From: Nemertoderma westbladi
Lineage: Eukaryota; Xenacoelomorpha; Nemertodermatida; Nemertodermatidae
Direction: 5' to 3'
DNA: 64,000 nucleotides
Assembly: GCA_032718475.1 (NCBI GenBank)
Contig: JAUCBJ010008242.1
Span: 1-64,000 of the forward strand
Within the stretch, counting starts at the first letter, position 1; each line of letters starts with the position of its first letter. Under the pieces are notes generated by a model. That model had not been told where the DNA came from, did no database searches, and saw only the letters and a program-made list of their open reading frames with translations. Shown piece after piece: positions 1 through 10,508 of the stretch. The position numbers were made by a program, and so were the translations under genes.

Positions 1-428
1 CGGGATGGTACGGCACGAAAATTACAAGTAGATCTTTTGGCTAATCACGTGGGACCGAAAAGTAACCCTTCGCATGTCTGAGTGACCCTACAACATGTTT
101 TATCGTATTCAGCGCCCCAGAAAACCCATATAAACCAAAATTAGAACATTACAATTAATACATTACATTTTATCTGTATTATCTAGAGAAGAAATGTAAA
201 TTTTACAGCAATCAATTAATTGTTTAAATTATATTGATAATGAAACTCGAAATTCGCGGCTTCATGGTTAATTTTGTTAGGTACAATCTTTGTCTACTTT
301 GATGTCCGATCAATCGTAATTATTCAAATTGCGATATTATTCCAATTTACATATTATAATAATATTAATAATTATTTTTTAGAAAAACTAATGAATATTT
401 GAAATAGAAGCTTAAAGAGTAATCACTA
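1..428. other. AT-rich sequence, no gene seen
   Basis: Presumably continues the intron of the Helitron gene that reads leftward. I searched the minus strand for the conserved segment expected after CRFQFPR and did not find it. Confidence 0.4.
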
Positions 429-982
429 CGAATTATATATATTTATTTATCAAGCACGTTAAGTAAAAAACCTTAATGGTAGGTGTGCTAGTACCAAAGT
501 ATGTAAAAAAGTACAAAGCAACAAGACCTAGACGTTGCATGCAATCAGTGATCAGCTGACAGCAGCCAGCTGATCGGTAGGTTTCGCCCCTCAGCTGAAT
601 GCATGCAGCTAGTCTTGCAAAAGCTTGGAATGTATTACATTCAAACACGCAATCCCGTTATCAACAAGCAGAAACGTGATTGGCGTAAGTTTGTGGTGCT
701 GCTTCCCAGTGGCTAGTTACCTACAGACCTCTCTCGTCATCTCAATACCCATTCTTTCTCCCTATGTGAATTTCTCTCTACATTTCCTGGCTTGGCCTCC
801 TGAGAATGCCTTCAGTTGCGGGGCGAAACCTACCGATCAGCTGGCGCCGTCAGCTGATCACTGATTGCATGCAACACCTAGGTCTTGTGGCTTTTTAGTT
901 TTTTTTACATACTTTGGTACTAACACACCTACCGGTAAGGTTTTTTACTTAACGTGCTTGATAAATAAATAAATATAATTCG
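429..982. mobile_element. Foldback MITE with ~170 bp inverted arms
   Basis: Left arm 429-about 600 and right arm about 808-982 are imperfect inverted copies; ends read CGAATTATATATATTTATTT and its complement. Both ends are flanked by TA, which would suit a Tc1/mariner-type MITE; the longer flanks TAATCACTA and TAATGATA are only similar. No transposase. The 200 bp centre is unique. It lies on the left of the last visible donor of the Helitron gene, so probably within its next intron. Confidence 0.7.
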
Positions 983-1034
983 TAATGATAAATATATTTC
1001 AAATTGAAATAAATATAGTACAATAAGTACTTAC

Positions 1035-1822
1035 CCCTAGGGAATTGGAATCGACATTGGGAACCAGAAGTGATCGCAGATTTCTTGGTGCAAGAAGCGC
1101 GATGCCGCCAATCATGTAGATTAACACGTTGAGCAATAATGCTCGATATAATCTGAGACGCCATAGTCCCACTTTCAGTGGGGCGACACTGTTGTGGAGG
1201 AGTAGAATTGTTTAGAATCACCTGAACCTCTCCGTCAGTTAGTTGGATTGATTCTTCAACAGAATGACGTGTAATGGCAATAGATAGCAGTTCGGACGCA
1301 GTAAACTTGTTGCCGCAAACGGTACAGGAAGCGACAACGGGTTCAGATGAATTACCAAACGACCGTTTACTCGCCGATACAGGTATTGCCACCGGTTCAA
1401 GAGAAACCGCGCAATTGTGACACTTCGATGTATCGATTGGAACGGATGTCTTTATAACAGTGTCGGCGAACTCAATTAACTTTCCCTTAGAATCTGAATC
1501 CAGATCTTTAAACTGTTGCGAAGTGGCTGGGAAACCGTGAATCCAGATAAGGGAATGTAGATGTAAGGCGCCACGGCCTGCAGTTTCGGGAACAGCAAAG
1601 AAAGCCTTCGTATGGCCGAAAAGGCCACGTTCATTCCCGCTCTCGTTAGCCGAGTTCCATCCGAGAACATTGCGAATGAAGTGGGTGACCAAGCGATCGA
1701 AATACTTTGCCGCCGCGTGTGGGTTCTTACCGAGCGCTGCAAACCGATCTGCGGGTGTAGGGAAGACATCCGTATCGTTGAACTGAACAGATATATCCTT
1801 CCCATTAGACGCTTCTGCATAT
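1035..1822 (-). CDS. Helitron gene exon 5 (Rep HUH motif, zinc fingers)
   Basis: Starts after CTTTTCAG and ends at a G|GTAAGT donor. It continues the Rep domain with the FPTPADRFAALGKNP region, then GLFGHTKAFFAVPETAGRG and ALHLHSLIW. HLH is the HUH-type metal-binding pair of rolling-circle replication initiators. Two Cys pairs follow (CHNC, CTVC) and a final CRFQFPR, which in this family precedes the Tyr-containing region and the helicase. The Tyr motif itself is not in the window. The frame is open. A longer reading past the donor runs into intron sequence and should be ignored. Confidence 0.75.
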
Positions 1823-2795
1823 CTGAAAAGTAAAATACAAATATAATCATTAGTTTAGTTAATAATAATAATATGCTTTAAATATAATAGAAGGGCGCTC
1901 ATTAACCCTATTAAACCCCGGGGGTGTCTGAAACGAACGCGTTGCGAATCTGACATTTTATGACTTTTCCTAAAAAACTATTGTCTTCCCAATTGTGAAA
2001 ACGGTTTTCAAAAATATTGGGAAGTTTTGGGTTTAGTTTTGGGGATAGCACCATTTTGTAACCCAACTTTTGGCACTTTTTTTGAGACCTTTTTTTTAAA
2101 ATTACATTTCATGAAATATGATTTGTAACATCTCTATTTTTTATTTATACCGGCTTTTTGGTGTTAGCACCAAATTTTGAAATATGTCAAAGTTGAAAAT
2201 TGATTGTTTGAACCTGTTTTTTGCGCAATTGGGGTTTTTTGGGGTTCTGGTTTCAATGGAATATATACGAGTTGCACCAAGCGTATCAAACTTGTATTTT
2301 TCGGTGCTGTGTGCTAAATTTGGTGCAGCACGAAATTCTGAAAATCCATTCAATTGCTTGTGACACCTTATTTCTCGCGTTTTAGAGGTTTATGGCATAA
2401 GAGTTTTCAAACTTGTATTTTTTGGGTTAAAATTGCTGTGCCAGCACCAAATTTTTAAAAATAAGCAAATTTATCAACATATTATCACCTGAATCCGATG
2501 GAATCATTTAAAACAGCAGCACTATCTCAAACCTGTACTATTTCGTCATGGATATGAAATTTTGTGCTAGCACCAAATCTTTATATAAGAAATCCAAATA
2601 TATGCTTATACAACGCCGATTTATAACCATGTATTAAAATTAAACTGTATGCTAATGTAATGCTGGTTTACTTTGTGGCTCGCCCCATATTTTAGAAATA
2701 AATTCACACCATGTCCCGGAATATAGCGTCTCGTAATCCACGTAAAAACTAACAAACCCACCCCTCCCCCCAACTTTAATTAAATATAAACTAAC
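1823..2795 (-). other. Helitron intron 4
   Basis: A 973 bp AT-rich intron (GTTAG donor, TTTACTTTTCAG acceptor). A short motif close to GCTAGCACCAAATTTT occurs several times (near 2045, 2163, 2442 and 2570, with an inverted version near 2310), a weak irregular repeat. Nothing coding is seen. Confidence 0.5.
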
Positions 2796-3376
2796 CTAAA
2801 AACCGCAAGGGATCCCATTTCGTTAGGAGCAACGGTGAGGAACAGATGTGGGTTACCAAACTTAGTTATCAGGTTGTATAACTTTCTCCGCTCCTGAGTT
2901 CGTTGCTCATCGGATCCCCATTTAGTTCCAGAGACTATCTTCACGTGAGTCATTAACGATCGCGCGTTCCCCGAGTTATTAACGGTTTCATTACGCGACT
3001 TATCGAGGAATTCTTTGAGTTCATCGCGTGTAACCGAGTTAATATTCGCACAAACGCCAGGGAATTTCCGCAACCGTAAAGACGTATTACTCAGTGCCTG
3101 TTCGCGGGACAGAATGTCAAAAACCCGGAGGACAGATTCCGAATCGCTAAACTGTTGGGTCGATAACCGGAGTAAATGACGAAATCCTTCGACATTCCCA
3201 ACGCCTGCGATGTCCCCCGGGTCGCCATAACCGAAGGGAAACTGCTTGGCGAACATTAGCATCCGAGTCTCTGAGTTCCAGTCAGACAGTAAATGTGAAC
3301 TGCGCCGTAAGACAAGTTCATCGTCACATCCCCCCATTCGTTGTAACATCTGCGCTTGCGTTGCAGATTGCGTCAC
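2796..3376 (-). CDS. Helitron gene exon 4 (start of Rep / Helitron_like_N)
   Basis: 193 codons plus two bases between a CAG acceptor at 3377-3379 and an AG|GTTAG donor. It reads FAKQFPFGYGDPGDIAG (compare the family pattern FP.LFP.G.GD), then a long helical segment, then FGNPHLFLTVAPNEMG, the G.P.FlT motif that precedes the catalytic Rep motifs in the Helitron_like_N domain. The split codon is completed by exon 5. No internal stop. Confidence 0.7.
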
Positions 3377-4921
3377 CTGCAAATATAATTAACCAAAAAA
3401 ACATAATTAAAAAATCATAAAAAATTACTCATTACATTTCAATATACTTTGTAGCAAAAATCGTCGTATCAATTAATAAGCGACAGATTAGATCTGCAAA
3501 AATAAATATATAATAAAGAGCAAATAGTTGTCCCATGATAAGTATGGGGACGTTCATAAAGTATGTCAAGCAAATTTCCCCGATTTTTGACACCCACCCC
3601 CCCCCCCCCCCCTCCCATCTCTGTCACAAAGTGTCACGCAAGCTCAGCTCCCCCATCTGTCACAATAGTAAATTTGTAATACACACCCCCGTGACAATAA
3701 AATATTTTATGTCAATAATGTCAATTGAAGTCATGTGTTCATCTATATATTAATAACAGGTACCTATTACAGAGTCGGAGTCAATGGATGCTATGTCCTC
3801 CCCAATAGTGGCGGGTGGCGTTAAATATTCATCAGCTGCGCCATATACGGCTCCATTATGTACTTTAAACAATGTTTTAGACGCGAAATAAATGTTGCAG
3901 ACCTGGTCTTAACATACTCGTTAGAACAGTAAGTATATACTGAGTATAATGATAGACAGTATGAATCCTAAGAATTGATTTATATTCAAAATAATTTTAT
4001 GAAGCAGCTTTTTATATCTAGGAACTGTAACTGCCTGATTTATGAATATTGAAGGAAAGTTATGCATTTTTGTAATAAATGACTACCGGCTTGTACCGTA
4101 CTTGTACTGTTAAAGCGACTACTTTGTACTGGTACAGGAACTTGTGCTGGTACCGGTAATTAAACTCGTACCAGTAGCAGTACTTGTACTGTTACAGGTA
4201 CTTGTACTAATACCGGTACTTGCACTGGTACTTGTACTGTTGCAGGTACTTGTACTATAACCGGTACTTGAAATTGTTGTGATGCAGGTACCTGTACTGG
4301 TACCAGTACTGGTACTTGTAGTGGTTCAGGGTACTAGTACTGGTACCGGTACTTGCACTGGTAACGGTACTTGTACCGGTACTTGTAGTAGTACCGGTAC
4401 CGGTACCTGTACTGGTACCTGTACCGGTACTTGTACTGGTACCGGTACTGGTACCGGTACTTGTTCTGTTACAGGTACTTGTTCTGTTACAGGTACTTGT
4501 ACTGGTACCGGTGCTTGTAATTGAACTTGTACCGGTACTTGTACTGGTACCGGTACTTGTACTGGTACCGGTACTTGTACTGGTACCGGTACTTGTTCTG
4601 TTACAGGTACTAGTTCTGCTACAGGTACTTGTACTGGTACCGGTGCTTGTAATTGAACTTGTACCGGTACCGGTACTTGTACTGGTACTGGTACCGGTAC
4701 TTGTTCTGTTACAGGTACTTGTACTGGTACCGGTGCTTGTAATTGAACTTGTACCGGTACTTGTACTGGCACCGGAAAATAACTAACATTTTAACCATGA
4801 TAGACTCTGATATAAGTGAAATATTCCAATTTACATCCATATTAATAATTTATAGTAAAACAATAAACCAAATACACTAATTCAGCCCATCGATTATTAC
4901 AAGTACCAACAAAACACCAAC
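3377..4921 (-). other. Helitron intron 3, holding the GTAC satellite
   Basis: An intron of about 1.5 kb with donor GTTGGT and a polypyrimidine-like acceptor ending TTTGCAG. It joins phase 0 to phase 0. Apart from the satellite (4083-4775) it holds an AT-rich stretch, a homopolymeric C run near 3597-3612 and nothing else recognisable. Confidence 0.6.
4083..4775. repeat. 6-bp-periodic GTAC satellite
   Basis: About 690 bp built from hexamers of the form nGTACn, mostly GGTACC, GGTACT and TGTACT, often ordered as an 18 bp unit TACTGGTACCGGTACTTG. Variant blocks with GTTCTGTTACAGG and TGCTTGTAATTGAAC recur several times, showing higher-order duplication. It is close to self-complementary, so both strands carry long Val/Pro/Gln or Thr/Gly reading frames; these are artefacts of the period. 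Confidence 0.9.
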
Positions 4922-6656
4922 CTGGTTAGAAGAGAATATAGAGGCGTCTGTACGTTCGACACCCTCCTCTAGGTCAGCGACGTTCACAATATCAGCGGGG
5001 CGAGTGTGAGACGACGTAGGTTCCCCCAGTTCCATTTCCGTTGTTTCATCGACGACAGAGCTGATCATCGAACTGGGGATGTCATCGGCGGGCAGTTCGT
5101 CTAACCGCCCCTGAATGCGCTCCACATCGCCGTAGAGACGGTTATTGGCGAGTAGAAACGTAAGGAGCGCGTTTACTTTATCGCGTCGGATGGTGCAGCG
5201 TTTCATAGCCAGTAAACGTTGGACTGAAGTTAACGCTCCAGCTAGAATCACCCGAAACGCCGAAACGGAGTCCTGCAGAACTCGAGGTAGTTGAATTGCA
5301 GCCGGAGTGTCAGGTTGTCCCCAAACTAACACATGCGACTGCATCATCTTATTCGCGCCGCCTCGTACAACTACAGTCTTACAGGTCGGCGTTGCGCGAA
5401 CAACCAAATTCCACTCGGCGTCGGTTGCGTCAGCAAGTGCCGCAGGAACTTTCCCTAACAAGAAACCATTTGCGATAGAGAGTTTTGGTGGTTTCTTAAT
5501 AACTGCGTTTTTGATCGAGTTCAAACAGGTCGAACAAATACGCAATCGCACTGAACCATCCTGATCAACCTTAAAACCCCTGGGAGACAACAATATGTCC
5601 TTTAGACGGGAATCCAAGTAGTCGACAGAATATAGGTTAATCAACGCAGCGGGATAATTGGTTGAGCTCCCGGGAGTGAGTTTCTTCTGGAATAAACCAA
5701 TCATCCGGTCGTACTCGCTATTGTCGTTACCGGTACGTAACATTTCATGGATGGATTCCACGAATACGGACTCGTCGCAAACGCAACAGGTCCGCTGACC
5801 CATTCCGTCGTCCCCCAAACTCCGAGTCATTTTGTCCCAAACTCGTGTTCTGTCCTCGAGAGTTGGAACAGTCACTGTACCTGGTGGTGGATCGGTGACA
5901 TTACCTTCAGCAACGCGCCTCATCCGATCCGCTGCAACGGCCCTCCGATGGGGTTCGGGGTTGACGCGTTGGTGGAGCAAGGCGGCGCTCCGGTGGGGTT
6001 CGGGGTTGATGCGTTGGTGGAGCAAGGCGGCGCTCCGATGGGGTTCGGGGTTGACACGTTGGTTGCGCGCAACATTCTCGCGATGAGTCTCCGGGTTATT
6101 AATCCGGTTGCGCGCAACATTCTCGCGATGAGTCTCCGGGTTATTAATCCGGTTGCGCGCAACGTTCTCGCGATGAGTCTCCGGGTTATTAATCCGGTAC
6201 TCAGCTACACTCGCACGATTAGCAGCACGCCGTCGCAATTCCGCCGTATACTGGGCGCGGACTCTGACACACGATATCTCGTACTGTGCGTTATCTTGCA
6301 GACTCCCAGGCACTCCCCTATAGAAACCGGCAACAAGTTCGTCAATAGTTGAGTAAATGGTTAGCGCAGCGACGCCCTCGGGCGAAGGTAAACCTTGGGC
6401 ATCCCGCGCGTGGGAGTCGAACAGGAAGAACGAAGAGTCAGAGTCTTTACCGATCATCACCGTTATATCGAATGACGTTAGAATGGCGAGATCGGAACGC
6501 AGGAAGGCTTGGGTAACTCCCTGCAGTAAGTTACCATATCCTGGGATGGGATTGGGCGCCCCAGCAATGAGATCCAAAGCTGTGAACTCAGCCTTGAGAT
6601 CCTTGGCAGTAAACGTCGCTGGAATATCGCGGTGTTGCAAAGCCAGTGGAGATTGT
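4922..6656 (-). CDS. Helitron gene exon 3: protease-like end, 15-aa repeats, DUF6570-like domain
   Basis: A 578-codon open exon with acceptor TTTACTTTTAG before 6656 and donor CAG|GTTGGT after 4922. The first part has FFLFDSHARDAQGLPS, the Asp-Ser-His block that completes the C76-like protease begun in exon 2. Two runs of three 15-residue repeats follow (NNPETHRENVAR type, then NPEPHRSAALLH type), a known Helitron feature rich in Asn, Glu, His and Arg. The C-terminal half has Cys pairs (CCVCDE, CSTC) and the SIANGFLLGKVPAALADATD block characteristic of DUF6570. It ends in phase 0, matching exon 4. No stop or frameshift is present, so the exon looks intact. Confidence 0.75.
5925..6200 (-). repeat. 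45-bp coding minisatellite inside Helitron exon 3
   Basis: Six 45 bp units in frame with the protein: three almost identical units ending near 6200, then three of a second type down to about 5935. Each encodes a 15-residue repeat with the core NPE.HR. The identity between neighbouring units suggests recent unequal exchange or slippage. The frame is preserved because 45 is a multiple of three. Confidence 0.8.
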
Positions 6657-7555
6657 CTAAAAGTAAAGTCACAATAATAATAATAAAAAGATTTATTAAA
6701 ATTTTCATTATATGTTACCCTTACCACCATGAGAATATACATGTAGTGGGGCCGGCCGCCTTGCATGTTAAGAGTTGTTTACCTTGATCCATTTTTTACC
6801 ACGACACAATTTTGGTGTTATTTTTTGGACGAAAATGACCAAAAAACAACGTATCAAAGAAACGTCAAGAAACGCTGTCTACGGAAATAATTTGATATTA
6901 TTATTTTACGAAATTTAAAGTCAAAATTGTAATTTAGTAAATGTTTTTCCCGTTTGGGTTTGAAAAAATCATTATGAAAAATATGGCGGATTCGAACTCG
7001 GTACTTCTGCTTAACAGTCATCACATCAACTAATTTAGCTACCGGTACATGGTCACATATTGTAGTGTTTTATTGACCAAAAACCACAGGTGCAAACTGC
7101 TCAAACAATTATTTAACAAACTGCCATACTAACAATGTAGTAATTAAAAATAAGGTTTTGCTCTTTGCAAACCCATATTTGACATCATTGCACTAGATAC
7201 TACTGAGTCCTTTAGTTAGATACATCAATGCTCCTTTAATAAAGAATAGGGTACATAACTTCCTCCAAGCATTGAATTACTTGTAACTTCCTACAACAGC
7301 CATGTTGCTTCTGGTTTATATTTACTTATTACATTATACTTACTTTCACACATTCACAGGGTAAAAAACCACAACATTTTTTCCAAATATTTTTTAACCA
7401 GATCAACTTTGAGAGTTTATGTTAAGTGTATCAGAACTCCACACCGCAACGGATTTTTTGGGCTGATAAACATTGTGAAATATTATTGTGGGGAACAGAG
7501 AACCCAAAAGTGTTAATATTTCCTGAATGACTACTATAAGTAATGAAACACTCAC
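6657..7555 (-). other. Helitron intron 2
   Basis: 899 bp between exons 2 and 3. AT-rich; contains the tRNA-like relic at 6984-7052 and no coding potential. Confidence 0.5.
6984..7052 (-). pseudogene. tRNA-like relic (tRNA-derived SINE head or tRNA-Asn pseudogene)
   Basis: On the minus strand there is TAGCTAAATTAGTTGA, close to a tRNA A box, then CTGTTAA, which matches a tRNA-Asn anticodon loop, then GAGTTCGAATCCGCCA, a good B box. Spacing between boxes is tRNA-like (about 28 bases). Acceptor and anticodon stems do not pair cleanly, so it is not a working tRNA. A SINE body could not be defined. Confidence 0.45.
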
Positions 7556-7712
7556 GAAAGTTGTTGATAAAGTTGATCTCCCCCAGTGACAATATAATCA
7601 ACTATCTCACTACTCCATATAACCGGGTTGGTTACAGCGGCCATTCCAGCAGCGAAAGCGGCAACGGCAGTGCATTGAACCCCACGAGAGGATACCGGAA
7701 ATCGTTCGTCAC
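7556..7712 (-). CDS. Helitron gene exon 2 (protease-like domain, first part)
   Basis: A short exon of 157 bases between a TTTTCTCACAG acceptor and a GTGAGT donor. In the phase set by exon 1 it reads about 52 codons without a stop, including RFPVSSRGVQCTAVAAFAAG and ending near GGDQLYQQ. This pattern (RG.QC.A.A then GD.LY) is the front half of the C76/herpes-tegument-like cysteine protease fold found at the N-terminus of many animal Helitron proteins; the Cys in RGVQC would be the nucleophile. It ends with two bases of a codon completed by exon 3. Plus-strand reading frames over it are shadows. The role assignment is from family resemblance. Confidence 0.6.
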
Positions 7713-8226
7713 CTGTGAGAAAATTATATTTTGTAGGAATTAACTTTCGTATAATACCAGAAATACTTAACTGCTTAATTCAGACACAAGTTCAAGGACA
7801 TTGTGTTTGTTCACATTACCGATATACCGGTTGGTATAGTTTATATATTTAGATAATGTCACGCGCCATAAAATCAAAACAATACCGAAATAAACAAATG
7901 TAAATGCTATTTGTGTCGGTTGGTTGAATGGTTAGGTTTACAGACAGTTAATTTAAAAGAAAAAGTGTATTTAAAACGCAATTGCTTTATTCCCGCCTTA
8001 AAACGCAACTGCGTAACTTGTCAGCCATTGCGAAAAACAAAATGTTTATAATATCTGAATAATGTCTGTATGTGTATAAGTATTCATCTTGGTGCAATGC
8101 AGACTGTATAACACTGTGTAACAGAACGTGCGTATATTACATTACTTACAGTCAGTACGTACATTACCTTCATATTATCATATTGAAATTTAATTTTACT
8201 GTTCGACGAGCAAATAATAAACTAAC
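7713..8226 (-). other. Helitron intron 1
   Basis: 514 bp, AT-rich, GTTAGT donor and TTTTCTCACAG acceptor. No internal feature seen. Confidence 0.5.
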
Positions 8227-8659
8227 CTTGGTGAAAGGTACCAGCGATACGAATAGCGGTGGTCGTGATGCTGGTACCGGGAGTGGATCGCCCTCTTCTG
8301 GGAACCATAGCGATCGAAGAAATTCCAGTGGCGGAACGGTTGGCGGTAGCAGGTAGAGGCCTGCCGTCTCCCGCCACTGGAATTGCGGAGCCGTCGAAAC
8401 TGGTTGGCATAGCGACGCCCGGACCCGCCACCGCGGCCCCGCCATTAGTAGCGGGAGCAGAAGCTTCTCCTACAGATGCAGTACCGGTGTATCCACCAGT
8501 GCTGCATCTCAACCTACCACTGTCTACACCGGACAGTTGAGAAACTTCGTCGACTCCCGCTACTCCGACGTCCCGCCGCGGCAGCGATGGAGAAGGTGGA
8601 TCCGGAAGCTCCTTGCGAACGGCATTGAAGTTAAACTTAGTCCGTTTTTTCGGGGGCAT
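8227..8659 (-). CDS. Helitron gene exon 1 (N-terminus)
   Basis: The start ATG is at 8659 and begins MPPKKRTKFNFNAVRKELPD; an upstream in-frame extension to 8779 exists, but the basic MPPKK start is typical of these elements. About 144 codons, rich in Gly, Ser, Pro and Ala, with no recognised domain and probably a disordered basic linker. The exon ends at a GTTAGT donor (8226-8221) leaving one base of a split codon, which matches the acceptor of the next segment. A TATA-like run lies just before the ATG on the minus strand, too close to be a convincing promoter. Confidence 0.6.
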
Positions 8660-9300
8660 TATATATAAGGATGATAGGGAAGTAAAAATATATTGAAGTT
8701 GGTGTAACGGTAATGGTAAAGCAAATCTAACTAACTCCAGAACTCGCTGTCGAAAGCAATCAATAAAACCAAAAAGCATAAACAGTTAGCAATAACAGAA
8801 ATTAACACAAATAATAGATCACAGGATCAGCATATAGACCTATAGCATATACAGATATACCGGTACCTATAGAATCAGAGAATAGGTCTATGACTATGAG
8901 TCAGCCAGTAACAGCCTACAGCAGTATAGTATAGGCCTATCAGCCTACAGGCCTATAGCTGTATAGGTCATAGGTCTGTCTGTCTGTCAGTCTGTAGACT
9001 GTAGGTTACCGTATGGTAATTTAGGCTAATAAGGCACCCACAGTCATGAGTCAATCAGCATGTACAAGTAGGACTACCGTACCGCTACTGTACTTGTTGC
9101 ATTTGTGTTTATTAAGGTTTTCCGTCTCTGTATCCTTATTTTCATTTCACCTGTTCACCCACCCACAACTTTCGTTCGTTTAAGTAACAACTCGGATTAG
9201 TGCAGCTGCAGTATTATAGATAACCGAATAAACTACAGGTACTGTACGTACAGTATACAGGTATATGGCTGTATGGTATAACAGGCAGATTTTATGTTTT
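8660..9300. other. Region upstream of the Helitron start, short-motif rich
   Basis: No gene. From about 8815 to 9010 the sequence repeats short words such as TATAGGCCTA, GGTCTATA and GTCTGTCTG, plus one ATACCGGTACC. Part of the same vocabulary returns at 9660-9740, flanking the minisatellite. Confidence 0.5.
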
Positions 9301-9304
9301 ATAC

Positions 9305-9575
9305 CAGTCAGCCCGGCTGCCCGGTGCAGCTTTGAAGAGCCGGTGGAAGATTTTTCCACCCGGCTGCCCGGTGCAGCATTTTGCATTGCACAGAGCCGGC
9401 GCAGGATTTTTGCATCTGGCATGGGTGTGGGTTTGCACAGAGCCGGCGCAGGATTTTTCAGTTTTTTGCACCCGGCGTGGTTTTGCATAGAGACGGCGCA
9501 GGATTTTTGGCACCCGGCGTGGTTTTGCTCAGAGCCGGCGCAGGATTTTTGGCACCCGGCGCCGCGTTCGTAGCA
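9305..9575. repeat. GC-rich minisatellite
   Basis: About five to six imperfect units of roughly 40-50 bp with the core CAGAGCCGGCGCAGGATTTT followed by a GGCACCCGGCGTGG-like block. Far more GC-rich than its flanks. Open reading frames over it on both strands are by-products of the repeat. Confidence 0.8.
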
Positions 9576-10500
9576 GAAAATAAAACTTTTCAATAGGGCG
9601 TACCGGTCAGTCGGTAGCAGTAGCAGAGTCTGACAGCGGTACATCCTGACATCAGTACATACATACATAACTCTATACTGCTGTACTGCTATAGCTGTAT
9701 AGGCTGATAGGCTAATACAGTTAATTAATAGGCCTAACCAACAAAATTCAGAATCAGCCATCAACAATCTGACTATCAGACTTGCAGACTTATGCAGTTA
9801 TGGACTGTGGCATATGCAATTACGGCTGTATGGCAGTATGGTACCGGATTGAGCACCAGCACCTGAATGTTAACTAAATTAGGACAGGAAAACGTATGAC
9901 GTCACTTGCCACGTGTAATTATTGCAGCAGTAATCTGGGAATGCAGAATACAGTAATATTTCTACAGTCAACTCTCAACTGTACAGTACACTATCAGACT
10001 ATACTACTTATGTAACTAAGAATCATCATCTGGACAGCAGTCCTTAACCTAATAATAATATATCTTTAGTTCATGGCAGCCAGCATGGGGGGAGAAACTA
10101 CGTATTAGCTTTTGCCATTCTAACCAATTTTATCACTGTATCAAAGTAAAACAAATAATAATTAGATCAGTTTATCTTCTGATTTGAATGTCAATGACGC
10201 CGACGCCAATCCATAGTAGAGTATTAACGTTGTATATTTTAAATACAATAATTATATTATTGGAACAGCGAGCGTACTGTATACAATAGTACCCGACACT
10301 CATCAGGAAAGGCACTGTGTTAACTAAAATTCATTCAGCTGGAACACCATTACCATATCCACCTAACATAATAGCAGAGTGAATATTCCCATACGATTTG
10401 AATGCCACACAGTGTGTAACCTGATACAGATAATAAGCATTGATTTTTACATTTCAAACTATAATATTAGCTATAAAGGAGAATCATATTATGTGGCTGC
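9576..10500. other. Gene-free intergenic stretch
   Basis: AT-rich unique-looking sequence with scattered short direct repeats (TATAGCTGTATAGG near 9690 as near 8955). No reading frame with family resemblance and no repeat end was recognised. Confidence 0.4.
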
Positions 10501-10508
10501 GATTAAAC

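Larger units (their letters stand above)
1..8659 (-). mobile_element. Protein-coding Helitron, five exons visible, 3' part outside the window
   Basis: A minus-strand gene is assembled from five open segments with GT..AG boundaries and compatible phases: 8659-8227, 7712-7556, 6656-4922, 3376-2796 and 1822-1035. In order they encode a basic N-terminus, an N-terminal cysteine-protease-like domain, a DUF6570-like Cys-rich domain and a Helitron_like_N/Rep region with the HUH-type motif HLHSLIW. The helicase half expected downstream is absent and must lie left of position 1, or beyond an unrecognised exon in 1-428. Neither a TC 5' end nor a CTRR 3' end was found, so outer limits are unknown. The exon model is read by eye and rests on phase agreement plus family motifs. 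It is not evidently the parent of the 13-63 kb array, whose terminal sequences were not found here. Confidence 0.75.

Noticed and set aside
4279-4786. Val/Pro/Gln- and Thr/Gly-repeat proteins on both strands
   Set aside because: Translation of a 6-bp-periodic satellite; a stop-free period gives open frames in several readings.
8072-8540. Plus-strand frames over Helitron exon 1
   Set aside because: Antisense to the exon, which has a phase-consistent donor and a plausible start.
9180-9767. 195-codon minus-strand frame and overlapping frames over the minisatellite
   Set aside because: Follows the repeat unit, no ATG context or known domain.
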